From assembly GCA_003254905.1 (NCBI GenBank), contig QANU01047209.1:299903-363902 (forward strand): a stretch of DNA of 64,000 bases. The letters run 5' to 3'. Positions 24,431 through 36,911 of the stretch are shown here, piece by piece. Position 1 is the stretch's first letter. Every line of letters begins with the position of its first letter. Both the position numbers and the translations under genes were made by a program. Origin of the DNA: Nissolia schottii (Eukaryota > Streptophyta > Magnoliopsida > Fabales > Fabaceae). The notes under the pieces were generated by a model. It searched no databases, was not told the origin of the DNA, and saw only the letters and a program-made list of their open reading frames with translations.

Positions 24431-25085
24431 TTCAGCTCGCTAAATCAAACTGGCTCAAAACATTCAACTCAAAGATGATTGATTCTATTCGGGTCTAAGA
24501 TCGGGTTTGGATCTTTAAAATTGGCCTAGTCAAAATATAGGATCAGATTCGGGTTAAGGAAAACCTGGCTCAACCCGGCCTATGTACATTTTATGATACA
24601 ACATTTTTTAGATGATCTATTGTAATTAAAGTGTAAAAAATAGAAACCTATTACATGAAGTAAGTATAATTTTCTTAGTTTATATATCTTAATAAGTGCA
24701 CCCATTATTTTTTTTTTGTGTGTTGTGCCATGAAAGTTTGAATAAGAATGCTAAGATTAAAAATTTTATGTCATTTTGTTATTGTGTTTAAAATTAATGC
24801 GTGTTTAGTTAGAAACTATGATGTTTATTCAAATAGAAAACAAAATTAGAAATGAAATAGTAGATTTACAAATTTTTCAATTTCATTTTTTAATAGAGGT
24901 CATTTTTTATTTTTTAGTTTTGAAATAGCATTAACCCATTTTGAACCCGGTCCAAACACGAATTTTAACTCGACTCAAAGATGATTGGGTCTATTCAAGT
25001 TTAGGGTTGATTTTAAATCTTCAAAATTAACCCAATCCAAATATAGGATTGAGTTTGCATCAAACCCAACCCACATACACCCCTG
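24431..25085. mobile_element. hAT-like non-autonomous repeat, related to 40981-41668
   Basis: The right end (ccaacccacatacacccct) and the preceding 'actcgactcaaagatgattgg' block match the right half of the hAT-like element at 41.5 kb. A second copy of the same block lies at about 24450-24590. Two halves of the repeat thus flank 360 bp of AT-rich filler. No transposase is present and the left end is unclear. Confidence 0.45.
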
Positions 25086-28000
25086 CTGCTGAGCAGAGAA
25101 GTGGGTATTTTTGACTTTTGGAAGGCATAGAATTAATTTTGAGGGTGCCCAAGTAAATGCCAGTGGAAATATTTGTCAGGCCGCATGTTTCGTTTCGTCC
25201 CTTTTTTCTCCCTTCGACACCTCTTCCTTCCACGAAAGGAAATCATTGCTGACTAATCGAAACTACCTAGTAACTTCGTCACTATATCTTAACTTTTCAA
25301 ATGGTTAGTTGATACTACTAAATTAAACCTATCAGTGGCAGAAACGAAACTAGCAAGTAGTAATTTTATGAGAAACAACTCCCAAATTGGTCCTATTAAA
25401 AGCATACGAGAACAAGCAAGTGAAAATTTCCAAAATAATCTCTCAGCTTACTCACGTTCTTTTATAAAGACCAATAATATGCCCAAACCTGTGAAAAAAA
25501 CCCATATTTTTAAGAGAATACCTAAGACTCCACTAACTGCGTAAAGATTTTTATACAATAGTCCAATCATATTTATTGATGGAGTGATGCTTGAGAATCC
25601 TAACATTAGGCCTACTGATCCTCCTAAACATTTTTAACTATACACTTGCCAAAATTTCAAACAAAAATCAATAAAATTTTAACAAGTGTATGATTACACA
25701 TGATTAGAAAGATTAATAGGTCTAAAGTTATGACTCCCAAGCATTTCTCTTACTGATGTGTAAATATATAATTGGATGACAGTATAAAACTCTTCTACGT
25801 CGTCATTGCATTCCAATTAAGTTCTATTTTTAATATGTAAAGATTATTTTGGAATTTTTCAATAATCATGAACAAATTTGAAGTTTTTTAGTTCTGTTTT
25901 TTTTTTTTTTTTTTTGGGGTTCAACCAGTTTGGGGTTTTGTCATTATAAAATGAGACTTTGAATTGTGAAGCTCAAGTGAAATACAACCTGGGTCCAGAC
26001 AAGCAATATAAATCCATCAAGTGCCGTCAGTGCAGCTTCGCAGCACCTTCCGATGTCAATAGCCCAAAGACATCCCTTTCCTAATGACCAATTCTTTGTT
26101 TTCTAATAATAATTGTAAGACACGTCAACCCCGTCATTAGGTTATTATCATCAAACGACTATAACTATGATTACGACTCTAGAATATCCACGAGAGTAAT
26201 GCTATATATTTGGCAACTTTGGGACCACTATAATGACGTGTGGAGTCCACCATGATACAACCCTAAATGAACCACACACATTTAAGAATGTAATCGTCCC
26301 AAAATTATCATCATCTGTCATTTTCCTATCCACAAAAGGCGAATAAGTGGGACGAATCACTTACAGAAAAATGCATCAAACCGTAACTATTAGAGGTAAA
26401 AGTCAGGGAGAAGTTTTTCAAAATAACCCATAAGCCTCGTTTATAAACGCTTCTCCCTCATTTTTATCTCATATCAAACAAAAGGGGGAATACTAACAAG
26501 CCATAGCTACTTGTAATTATGTATGAGCATTTTTTCTTTTCCCATAACATCATCCGCAGATTTTTTTCATCAAAAAATGTATTGAGATTCTCTACTTTTT
26601 CCTCAAACTTGATAATTTTAGAGGAGCAACATCCAAAGTGGTACAAGTTGCACAGATCTTGAGACTTTCTATTCATTGTAAAAATAAAAATAAAAAGATA
26701 TATTCCATTTTACTATACCCCAAAACCATGGTTTGCTCAAAAGCTATAAGAGATAATAAGTTTTTGCCCAAACCATAGTTTGGAGCTTTTCAAAAGCTAA
26801 ATCAAACATGTTAAAACATATGAATGACATTGCCATCCCTCCATACCTTAATTCCATACTAAGGAAAACAGAGAAAGATAGTTTTCAATCATCCCACGTT
26901 CTACATTATCCACCTACCACCAACTAATTAAAACAAAAACTTTCCATGGCTCTCCGATTTCTACCTCATATTCCACTACTAACCACACTCCAAAATCTCA
27001 ACGAATGCAGCATCTCTAACACCAATAAAGATATATGTTTGGAAATTTAAAATAAAGAAGATGTAAAGAGAAGAAATTCAGGGTTAAATGAATATTTTTC
27101 TTCCTATTTGAGGAAGTTTAAAATAAACAAGAAATGGAGGATTAAATAAAAATAAGTTAATAAGATATTTTCCACATTTACTATTTATTACAAACTACTA
27201 AGTTGACATTATTGTTCAACAATAAGGTTCACATGAAACTTATAGTGTAACAGTATCTGAGTTTCCCAAAATATCCAAAATTGAGGAAACTTCAAAAGAG
27301 TCGGAAGATCTTGGTAGATTAAGTGGAAAAAAGGTTTTACTTCTGCTACCCTCCATTATCCTCCACCTAAGCATACCCTACCTGACCCCTTCATCATCAA
27401 GATTAAAACACTACATTCAATAATCAAGGTGCCAAATCAAAACTAACCCTGTTAGCCTATCTCAGTTACAACTAATCATAATAAATTGCCAACCTATAGT
27501 GGAAGCATTCAAGGACACAGGAAACTCAAATTCTCGTAAGCTCTATGCATAGTCCAAGCCTCCAAGGTGCAGTACTATTATAGCCATATTGTTGCACGCA
27601 CTAGAGAAACAGACACCCAAAGAAGTTTACCAAAGTCTCCTGTGCTTTAGCAATGGCTTCAGTGGATTGGCTTCTAATACAGTTCCAGCCTAATCCTCTA
27701 ACTACCACATTTTAGACTAATTCTAGAGGAAATAGTTTGCAAAAATGACTTTCAGAAATAAATGTATATAATATCAACAATTGAGTACAATGCACCAACT
27801 AGCAAATCATTACAGAATTTCAGCTAGACTAGATACATTATAAAACTTGTTATCAATATAAGATAATATGCTGTTTCATAGAAAATATGTTTGGAAATTT
27901 TTGTGTAGACAGGAAAGGTTCAAAGGAAGGGACTCACTTCATCTTATTTCATGTTTTAATGAGGAACGGACAACTCTCTTCGTGTTCGAGAGCTAAAGAT

Positions 28001-28944
28001 AAAGTAGAGTGAAGGAAAATTTTAATTCCAATATGGTACTAATATTGCTATCTTATATACAAGCCCAAGGGTATATATGTAACTAGTAAGTTAACATGGG
28101 AGATTGGGAATTCAACATTCACAAGTATGAATTCCCAAAAATGAATCAATAAACAAAAACAGATTCAAAAAACCCAAACACCCTGTAAAGTTAATGCCAA
28201 TATTATTGGACATTAACGGGTTGAGATGGCCTCATTTGAAGTAAGGAAGAAAAAAATTAGACGGAATGGGTCAACAAAATAGGCCTCACACAACCAGATG
28301 CCAAGCATTCTCATGTAGCGTGTGAAATTGCACAATATTTTAAACTTTATTCTGGCCTGCATGCATGTCTTGATTTAGTCAGCAGACTTACAAAAAAAAG
28401 ATTGGGCCCATAAAAAACCAGGGTAACATAAGACATCACCATATCTTTATCCGACATTCTGCCCTAAAGCATTTTATTGATTTGCATTCAGAATAAACAT
28501 AAGACTTCAACCCCAATCCCCACTTGTCCCTTGTCAGTTGAGCCATTCTCAAGTGGCTCAAAGGAAACTTATTTAACATCTCCATTTAAACTACCATAGC
28601 CATCACATACAAGCAGGATGGCAAACCACAAACGGTACCAATATACAAATAAAAATCTATGAAATATAACAAATCTCACATCTCAGAATAGGGTGAACAC
28701 TTCAGAGCAGGGATACCAGTAAGGCTAATCGAGGCAGAATATCTAATAAACAAAGAAACTTATTCCAAGCACAATCAAACAAGCCCGAGAGCAAGTTCAT
28801 CTGATCCTCTGAATGAGATGCAGACTCAAATTTTGAACCAGAGAGTTAATCTAACTTGTTGGATTCAACATATGTAGTTATAAATAGTTAATAATACCTT
28901 CAAAATCCAATTCAAGATCAAAAGCCAACCATGCAAAAGAAGGG
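25086..28944. other. Intergenic, AT-rich, no gene seen
   Basis: No frame here resembles a known family. A T run lies at about 25900-25915. The rest is low-information AT-rich DNA. Confidence 0.5.
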
Positions 28945-29212
28945 GGAAAAGCCAAATTTTTGTGGCAGTGTGGGACTTATGCTATTGTTCGGTGTATTTG
29001 GTTAAAGTGCGATTGTCGTATCTTCAACGACAATTTTTCAGATAAACAAGTTCTATGGGAATAGGATTAAGCGTATGACTTCTATTTGGCGTAAAGAACA
29101 TAATCTTTTCGATTTTGTTCTTGTAAAGAGGATCTCTTGTCCTCCTAAGTTTTGTAACTCTCTTCTACTTTTCTCAACATACTTCTTTTATCCCAAAAAA
29201 AAAAAAAAAAAA
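28945..29212 (+). mobile_element. 5'-truncated L1-type LINE with polyA tail
   Basis: The plus strand encodes broken blocks close to the L1 C-terminus (RIFNDNFSDKQVLWE, then KEHNLFDFVLVKRISCP). About 100 bp of 3' sequence follows, ending in an 18-A run at 29195-29212. A 5'-truncated end followed by polyA is the usual product of target-primed reverse transcription. A target duplication could not be identified. Confidence 0.6.
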
Positions 29213-30148
29213 GAGATGTGACTATAGTGTATTTTCTATGTTACGATGCCACTACACAAACAAATACCTTTCTGTGAATTATTATTATTAGTAAAAGAAA
29301 AAGTCACAAGAAAGTTAAAAAATTAGAGTGAAGCAAAACCTGTATACTTTGATTCACCAAGCTGCATGAGATGGCAACTCTCATAACTTCTGCACCAACC
29401 AAAGAAGGAATAAGTTACTACCAACCCAAAAGCTTCTTAAAATCATTTATTCAGACTTCAGACCATGAAACCCTAAAGTTGTGCTCAGAACAACATTATG
29501 TTAATTGAACTAATCAAGACATCAAAAAACACTCTCCTCTAACACAGTTGACATTTTCGGGCATAACATAATGTTGCCAGGAATGTTGAATGGCATGATA
29601 GCAGTCAAAAATGTTGCTGAATTTGATTTCTTTCTAGCAGTCAAGACTCGATGGTAAATAAAAAATGATGTCTATGACAAATAAATTAATAAAGGATGCC
29701 TAGTGCACTGCTATTTTAAAAACAAAGCACCAGATTTATCAATAATTCCTGGGAGATCACAACCCATGCTTGATATTACAATTAAAAACTGTTGAATAAA
29801 AGCATAGAATAGCCAAGAATGTGAAGATCTTAGATTCCTATGATTCCTACAATTCCAACTCCCCATTGTGCCAGCAACCCAAACAAAGGCATCTGAGATT
29901 CCAGAGCATCTACGTGCATACTAGTGTGAAAATGCACGCCAACAGTATATGCACATCTCAAAGGAAACTGGGCTTTCTTGATTTGTTTGAAAACAAATCA
30001 ATGGGTTTCATATTGTAGCCGCATTATTCTACACGCATAACAATGAGCTAATCCAATCAAATAAGTTCAAACAAAAGTGTTGGAAATGCTACCTCCGGTA
30101 TGTATCACACAATCCAAGCTGGATGTGCTTCCCAATTCAAACCAAGCT
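29213..30148. other. Region downstream of the cysteine-rich gene
   Basis: This lies on the 3' side of the minus-strand gene and may hold its 3' untranslated region or further exons. I see no coding similarity. Confidence 0.4.
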
Positions 30149-30799
30149 TCAGTTTCCTGCACCTTGTACCTCCTGCTCAGGTAAAATGCACTTCACACAA
30201 TCATCACAGCCCACCAACTCACCAGCCTTGCGATTTGTCACCCCCAATTCACCACCAAACAGACAAGTACAACCCATTTCACTCATACCCAGCAATCTCC
30301 TCTCTGGAACTGATGCCCAACGAATCAGCCTCAGAGCTTCCCTCGAATCCAAACCACTTTCCCTAACCCTAATGCGTGCCTCCCTAAAAGGAACCAAGCA
30401 CTTGTCTCTGGCAAACCCAACACACTTCTCCTTAGCATCGGCAAAACAATTCGCCATCTCGCGCTCCTCGCAGAGCTCTCGCTCCTTCAAATCGAAGGGT
30501 TTGGAACCAAACAGGGCCTTCCACCAAGGAGGCTTGCACCTGCTGGAAGCGCTAATGGCGCACCCGATCTTCGCCCCCTCCTCGCACTGTTGAACGATCT
30601 TGCGCTCGCACGCTCTGAACGCGGAAGCCCAAGCCTGCGGGTCGCGGAACGCCAGCACGTGCGGGCCCGACGACAGGCCGTCGGAAGGACCAGCCGGCAA
30701 CGGCCCGCGGAGCAAGGGAATGGGACGGTCGAAGGTGATTACGGTTGAAGAAACCGAGTAGTCGTCGAGATTGATGGGTACGCGTGCATCCGTTGTCAT
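30149..30799 (-). CDS. Cysteine-rich plant protein of unknown function
   Basis: An intact 216-codon frame on the minus strand, markedly richer in G+C than its flanks, with an ATG at 30799. I do not recognise the family. The protein starts with a polar stretch and a PIPLLRGPLPAGPSDG proline/glycine segment. The central part (about residues 60-140) is rich in charged residues with many spaced cysteines: ACERKIVQQCEEGAKIGC, SRCKPPWWKALFG, LCEEREMANCF, EKCVGFARDKC. A C-terminal part has GCTCLFGG and GCDDCVKCIL. There is no signal peptide or membrane span. The regular cysteines suggest disulfides or metal binding; this is inference. Near the C-terminus GAG|GTACAAG would make a good splice donor, so the last seven codons (VQGAGN and stop) might be intronic and the true end might lie downstream. 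Confidence 0.75.
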   Translation of the reverse strand: MTTDARVPINLDDYSVSSTVITFDRPIPLLRGPLPAGPSDGLSSGPHVLAFRDPQAWASAFRACERKIVQQCEEGAKIGCAISASSRCKPPWWKALFGSKPFDLKERELCEEREMANCFADAKEKCVGFARDKCLVPFREARIRVRESGLDSREALRLIRWASVPERRLLGMSEMGCTCLFGGELGVTNRKAGELVGCDDCVKCILPEQEVQGAGN

Positions 30800-31100
30800 T
30801 GCTTGGTTTGGTTTAGGGTTTTGAATTTGGGGTTAATAGCTGACAAAAAATCAAAAATGTGGATGCAGAGAAGCCGAATTGACGATTGAGAATGAAGCCA
30901 CCAGGAAATTCAGGTTTCTCTCTCTTCCTCTCGACCTTGGGAGAGCGGTTGCACTTTGTCATCCGCCGCCTCCGCAGTCTCAGAGATTACAGAAAAAACG
31001 ACGACCGAAAATATAAAAAACACAAGGATAAATGTCGTTTTTGTTTTAAGGAATGTCCCCTTCCCCCTGCCCTTTTTGGAGCATGCTTAACTTAGTCCTA
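30800..31100 (-). promoter_or_regulatory. Upstream region of the cysteine-rich gene
   Basis: The 5' leader and promoter of the minus-strand gene should lie here. The DNA stays moderately GC-rich to about 31000. No clear TATA box is seen. A plus-strand frame at 30886-31095 has no family match. Confidence 0.35.
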
Positions 31101-31989
31101 AAAATAAAATATAAAAATCGTGGGTTTTATTACAAAAAAATTTGTTAGGTTGGTCACGTCAACTTGTTTATAAATATATTTATATAAATTTACTAAAAAA
31201 TATAAATTTACATTATTTTTATTAAGACTCAAACTAAAGACATTTAGTATACTAAAATAATGTTTTAACCACTAGATTAACATCTTTTTATAATATTTTA
31301 TGTAATTATATTTATTAATATAATTTTATTATTTTAATTTTTCTTTTTAAATAAATCCTAAATTAATTTCATAGGCTATGAGTTTTGATCTTTACGGACT
31401 TTGGAACCATTGGGTTTAGGAATCAAATCAATCAAATGTCTTACAACTAAAATGGAATGATTTCAAAATCAAATCAATTCTTATTTTAACTTTCCATGAA
31501 ATTCTTGTCAATTCATATTCTCATGACATTAAATAATTTTTCATTTATAAATAAAATGGATTCCCACATTTTGGAAATTGATCCTATCAATTAAATTTTT
31601 TGTTAAGTATGATATTTAACCATTAATTCTTTGTTGCTTGTGTCATGTATGGAGCATACCTCATTAATTAATGGTGAGATATCACATTTGACAATATATG
31701 ACTAGAAATCTAATTGAGCGGTACTATTTCAAATTTTAGTGACATTAATTATGTTCCCAATTGTGTATTGTGTGTTGAGAATAATTCATGTTTAGTTGGT
31801 ATTTGGATATTATTGGTCTTGTATGTTTTGGACATAGATCTTGTAAGGTATTTGGATATTATTGGTGCTGTATGTTTCGGGCTTAGGTCCAGAAAGATGG
31901 TTGATTATTATTATTGAATGTTGTTTTATTGAGTGTGTAACGGGCCATAGTAACAGGCTGTAGTAATAAGCTAGACAACAAATTTTTTT
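31101..31989. other. Intergenic, AT-rich
   Basis: No gene seen. A short direct repeat 'ggtatttggatattattggt' occurs twice near 31798-31865. Confidence 0.5.
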
Positions 31990-32170
31990 TTATAATAAAA
32001 ATATACACATGTAGGCCTATCAGGCTCCAGGCTAGGTCATGCCTCCCAAACAGGTCAACCTGGCTAAAAAAATAGTCTGTGACAGTTAACAGGCCAGACC
32101 CAGGCCAAAAACTAACGAGACAGGCCTAGTCTGTTAAGGGTCTGGCCTAACATGTTTCCATCCCTAGTGA
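31990..32170. mobile_element. hAT-like repeat remnant
   Basis: A stretch of 'caggcc' and 'aggctccaggctagg' phrases ends in 'catgtttccatccctag', close in style to the ends of small plant hAT-like repeats. Ends and target duplication are not resolved. Confidence 0.3.
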
Positions 32171-32318
32171 CGGTCTTTATCTTCTCCATCTTCTCTCTTC
32201 TCCCTCTTACTTGATACCTCTTTTCTAATTAGTCTCACGTCTCAAAACGTCATTTTAATAATATAAAATTCAAGCATCAACCTATCTAAAAAATGACAAA
32301 TTAGTTGTGCACGTATGG

Positions 32319-32768
32319 TAGGAATGGTAAAAAATCTGCAAACACAGATATTCATAGGTATTACCTTAGTATGGATATAGAGACTAATTTTGTATTCACA
32401 TAAACAAATATTTATATTCACTTGCTAATTGGGTATAAACAAATAAAATTAGGAACATTATTCCCTCACTTCAAGATATACAAAAAAAATCATTATTATG
32501 AAAAAATATTATTAAATTTTTATCATGAATTTTATTAATTTAAATTATTATGTGTAAGTAGTTGACTAGTTGTACCGTAATATATTATAATTAATAGTAA
32601 TAATTTTCTTTTTTTGCAAATAATTGTGGGTATGGATGGGAATTCAAATTCCCACGGATAATGGATACCTGTAATGGGTGCTGGTACAAGTATAGGTAAT
32701 AAAATATTAAATGGGTATTAGTAGTAGGAAATATGTGTCCGGCTCTACAATACCCATTATCATCCCTA
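32319..32768. mobile_element. Small TIR element, hAT-like
   Basis: GTAGGAATGGTAA at the left faces TTATCATCCCTAC at the right, giving imperfect terminal inverted repeats. The interior repeats 'gggtatgga' and 'ggtattac' phrases. No transposase is present and no clear target duplication is seen. Confidence 0.4.
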
Positions 32769-32769
32769 C

Positions 32770-33075
32770 ATGCACCACACCGCCACTTTCACCTTCAACC
32801 CACTCCTATCATCACCACCATCACCACTCACACCTCATTCCCATCACTACCAATACCCCATTCCCATTGCCACTAACACGCCCTCATCCCCACCACCACT
32901 CATACCTCATTCCCACCCCTACACATACCCCTATTCTCACCACCACCACTACCACACATCATTCCTACTACCATCACGACCACCACACCTTCATTCCCAC
33001 CACTACACACACCCCACGTCCACCTTAACCTCAGCCACACCACCACCACCACTATACCCCAACCTCATTCTCTCC
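32770..33075. repeat. CCACCAT-rich low-complexity tract
   Basis: Imperfect iterations of CACCAC, CTCATTCCCA and TACCCC fill about 300 bp. Open frames across it are artefacts of the repeat. A GGTGGT-rich tract at 33284-33450 is its approximate inverse. Confidence 0.7.
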
Positions 33076-33283
33076 TAACTTCAAATCTGGTCATCCAGTC
33101 CCTGCAACATCATCGCCCCTTTTTCTCTTCCAATAGTTGAAAAAAAAAACTTCATTTCAGTGATAAGGGACTCACGTGAACAACGTAAGAAAACTTCAAA
33201 AACTTATGAGACATTTTTTTCCACCTCAAGGACCTAATTAAAAATTAACCATTCATTCATAACTTTTCATTTCAATTGTTGGA

Positions 33284-33450
33284 GTAGGAGGGGTGATGAT
33301 GTTGTGGAGATTGGGTGGTGATATGTGGTGGTAGTGAGTAGGATGAAGGGTGTGGGCAGATTTTTTGTTAGATAGGGATGAGGGTTGGGGTGTGGTGGTG
33401 GTGGTGATGATAGTGTGAAAGGGAGTTGTGGTGGAATTAGGTGGTGATGA
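33284..33450. repeat. GGTGGTGAT-rich low-complexity tract
   Basis: Iterations of GGTGGTG and GTGATGATG, complementary in composition to 32770-33075. Between the two lies 'ccacctcaaggacctaatta'. The pair may be the remains of a fold-back repeat. Confidence 0.55.
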
Positions 33451-33632
33451 AAAGGATAGAGGAGCGATAAAACATCTCACTTAATAGCCAACTCAACTTT
33501 CATCATTTGGATTTATGAACGGGGGACAAATGAATTTAACATGTGTCAAGTTTAGAGACTAAGGATTTTTTTTTAGGGACTAGGGTGGGCACGTGTTTAA
33601 AGTCCAATGACGAAGTTGGACATTAATCATTT

Positions 33633-34243
33633 TGATATGAGCATAAGGGGATAAAAAAATAATAAATAAATTGGGCATTACATCACTAGAGGACAAGATG
33701 GAGATTTCAACATGTTACAAATTGACTTTATCTTATTCAGGTCATGTTAAGTTATTATCTTATTTTACTTGTTTTTTTTATTTATTTTAAGTATTTTAAG
33801 TATTTAAAGCATTTAAATTTGTTTTGTTTTATTAGCCCAATCTTAAATATATTGTTATGAGGTTTATCTTTAGTTTAAATTAGGTTTTTCTTTAATTTAA
33901 ATTTAAATCTAATGTAAGAGGACAGTAAATACCTTCCTTCAGTGAGATAAAAAATATGGTATTTTAAGAATAAAACATGAGAGAGTTTTCTCTTTTTCTT
34001 GTTCTTCAATGAACATGTCAAAATTATTAATGGATAACTCCATTGTAGCATTCAACATTTAGTATTCTTGGTTCTTGTTAAGTCATATACAAGAGTTAAG
34101 AATCCTCTTTATCTCAATTATCTACATTTCTAATGGCAAGTTCCTTATAGGTTTAGTAGGGATGGTGTATATCATATTCTTTATTTTGAGTCAAAGTGCA
34201 CGTTGGAGTTTCGGGATTATTATATCCTTGAGGTTCCGCATCA
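33633..34243 (+). repeat. Left LTR of the small LTR element
   Basis: 611 bp, TG..CA ends, followed by the primer-binding site. Confidence 0.78.
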
Positions 34244-34706
34244 TTTGGCATCTGAGCAAAGTTATAGATAAATTCCTATTTATCTATTTTACTTTATGCA
34301 ATTTTGTAGTTTAGTGTGATTACTCTAGTTGTTTCTATATTCATTTAAAAAAATAGAGAAGAAGGAAAGAAAAAAAAATCAAAGTCTAACATGTGATTTC
34401 GATTTGATTTGAAAAGTGCAACAAGAATCCTAGTTTCTTTTATTCTAAGTTTCTTCGTCACAAGTTGATTGAGAGTTGGGGGCAAAACTCTAATTTTTTC
34501 TTTATCCCAAGGTTCTCCGTCACAAGTTGATTGAGGGTTGCATGGACATATCTCAAGGTTCTTATTTACATGTTGAGTAAAGATTGTGGGCACCAACAAT
34601 TAAAATCCAAATCTCTTATCAGCATTGTGTTTTCTACATGGGGTTTATATCAGTTGTTCGCATAAGTGAAGATTCGTGGATGAATCTTTTTTGAAGAAAG
34701 GGAGAA

Positions 34707-35289
34707 TGATACGTGCACAATGGAGTAAAAAAATAATAAATAAATTGGACATTACATCATTAGAGGACACGATGGAGATTTCAACATGCTACGAATTAAC
34801 ATTATCTTATTCAAGTCATGTTGGGTCATTATCTTATTATAGTTGTGTTTTATTTATTTATTTTAAGTATTTAGAGTATTTAAATTTGTTTTATTTTATT
34901 AGCTCAATCTTATGTCTATTGTTATAGGGTTTATCTTTAGTTTAAATTTGAATATAATGTAAGAGGGCTATAAATACCTTCATTCAGTGAGATATAAGAA
35001 GGAAAGTAATTTAAATAATAAAATGTGAGAGTTTTCTCTTTTTCTTGTTTTTCAATGAACATGTCGAATTTATCAATGGATAACTCCATTGTAACATTCC
35101 ACATTTGGTATTATTAGTTCTTGTTGAGTCATATACAAGAGTTAAAAATCCTCTTTATCCTAATTATCTATGTTTCTAATGACAGGTTTCTTAGGGATTT
35201 AGTAGGTAGGGTGTTTATTCTATTATTTGTTCTAAGTTAAAGCGTGTGTTGAAGTTTTGGGATCGTTATATCCTTGGGGTTTTGCATCA
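34707..35289 (+). repeat. Right LTR of the small LTR element
   Basis: 583 bp, preceded by a polypurine tract. Clearly the same sequence as 33633-34243, with many substitutions. Confidence 0.78.
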
Positions 35290-35960
35290 CACTTTTTTCT
35301 TATTTCATTTTGTCTCTGATGTTTTAAACTTTCGTCTCCTTTTGGCTCGTTTCTTCGTCATTAACTACAAAAAGGTATTGATATAGTATAATTATTATGC
35401 ACTATCACTGTAAAGGAATTTTATATACATATCCATTCATATTTTTATGCATTAATAAAAGTGGTTAACATTTGAGGTAGCGCATGCAAGAGTTAATTAC
35501 TTTCACTGACATGTTAATTAGCCACTCTTTTTTATTATCTATCGTCACTCCTACTTAACAAATGTATTTGCTCATATCTTTAAAATGGATGAAACCATCA
35601 AAATCATCCACAATGTTGACATCATCAATCAAATTTGTCCTCAAAGTATGGAAATCATTAAATTTGTCCCCAAAATTATCAAAAGTTGATCAAATTAGTC
35701 CTTAACATCAATTAAATTAGTCCCTTTCAAAGATTAATTTGATAACTTTCATACTTTGGGGGCAATTTGATGCCTCGTATCTTTAAGCACCTTTAGGAAA
35801 GGTTGACATGACCTTAGGAAAGGTCATGGTATGCTTAAAGAAGTTTTCAAGGCCCTTGGAGTGAGTTTGGAGAATACTAGGAACGGCAAAATGCACCAAA
35901 ATATGTGTGGCACACTTATTAGAAATAGCGACAACGCAATAGTGCTCGACTAGCACCATT
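35290..35960. other. Intergenic/repetitive, cut by LTR 3
   Basis: No gene seen. From about 35570 phrases such as 'aaattagtccctttcaaag' suggest another decayed repeat. The sequence next to LTR 3 (gcaatagtgctcgactagcaccatt) continues on its far side at 38597. Confidence 0.45.
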
Positions 35961-36911
35961 TGAAACACCCCTGCTAGCTGCTTACCCGTACGTAGTAAAC
36001 AATTCTCACAGGGTTGTTTTTTGCTTCGGTTGAGGTTACTTTTAACCCATACTTTTATCTTGGCAAATATTTCTTACTTGAAAATATGGACCATTTTGAA
36101 ATCTTTTTCCTTTTTCTACTAATTCGTAAACTATGAGCCATGCGTGTTTAAGAAGTCATATAGATATACAAGTGATAGAGTTTTAACAGACTTAAGTGTT
36201 TACCGGCATAACACATACGACAATTTTATAGGAAGCACAACATAGATATTTATACATACAGGTCCATAAACAAGTACACCTTGGTTTATAATTACATAAT
36301 ACAATTACCACACTTAGAAGCTAATGGCATAATCAGTCCATTAAACTAATACTAGATACAAAAGGCCTAGGGATCACGATGAGTAGTTTTAGCTATAGTC
36401 CTGCGGCTTCTGAGTGACTTCCTGGCGCTCCGGTCTTTGCTCGCCTATTCCGCTCCAGTGTACTCGCCGTGTCTTCCTAGAATCATAAGTGAGTGGGGGA
36501 TGAGAACGTTTCGTCCTCAGTGGGCATCCTAGGTTGTACCTATCATTTCATGTCTCAGTTATATTCCAGGCCACTCAAGAGATCTCTAGGTGTCATGCAT
36601 AATAAAACCCTACTGATTATTATCTTTGTCTAGGTCCTGAATGACTTTATCTACTTTACTAGGCGATTGGGATTCTCTAATCTTGCATTACTTAGGGATT
36701 CATGCTTTTTAAACCTGATCGTCCGGGTATCATGTCCTATGAACACGCACCCGCGTAACTTACACTCTGGAGGGCAGTCTCATGATAACGTTTCACTAGA
36801 CAAGTCCCAACACATATATACATGCTCATCTATTTACATACTTACATATATCATATATCTTATGCATGCTGGCTGCGCTTCGCTCACGTGTCCTTCTTGA
36901 CCTATCTGCTT

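Larger units (their letters stand above)
33633..35289 (+). mobile_element. Small non-autonomous LTR retrotransposon (TRIM/LARD-like, Copia-type PBS)
   Basis: Two direct repeats, 33633-34243 and 34707-35289, both begin TGATA and end GCATCA. Directly after the first lies tttggcatctgagc, close to the TGGTATCAGAGC primer-binding site complementary to initiator tRNA-Met that many plant Copia elements use. Directly before the second lies the purine tract gaagaaagggagaa. Flanking pentamers cattt and cactt match at four of five positions. The 463-bp interior has no coding capacity, so the element depended on others for movement. Its two LTRs differ at many positions and by small indels, so the insertion is old. 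It is a fossil. Confidence 0.8.

Noticed and set aside
30123-30593. 156-codon plus-strand frame opposite the cysteine-rich gene
   Set aside because: It is antisense to an intact GC-rich frame and has biased Ser/Pro/Lys composition typical of a shadow frame.
32711-33078. Pro/His/Thr-rich open frames
   Set aside because: They are produced by the CCACCA low-complexity tract and match no protein family.
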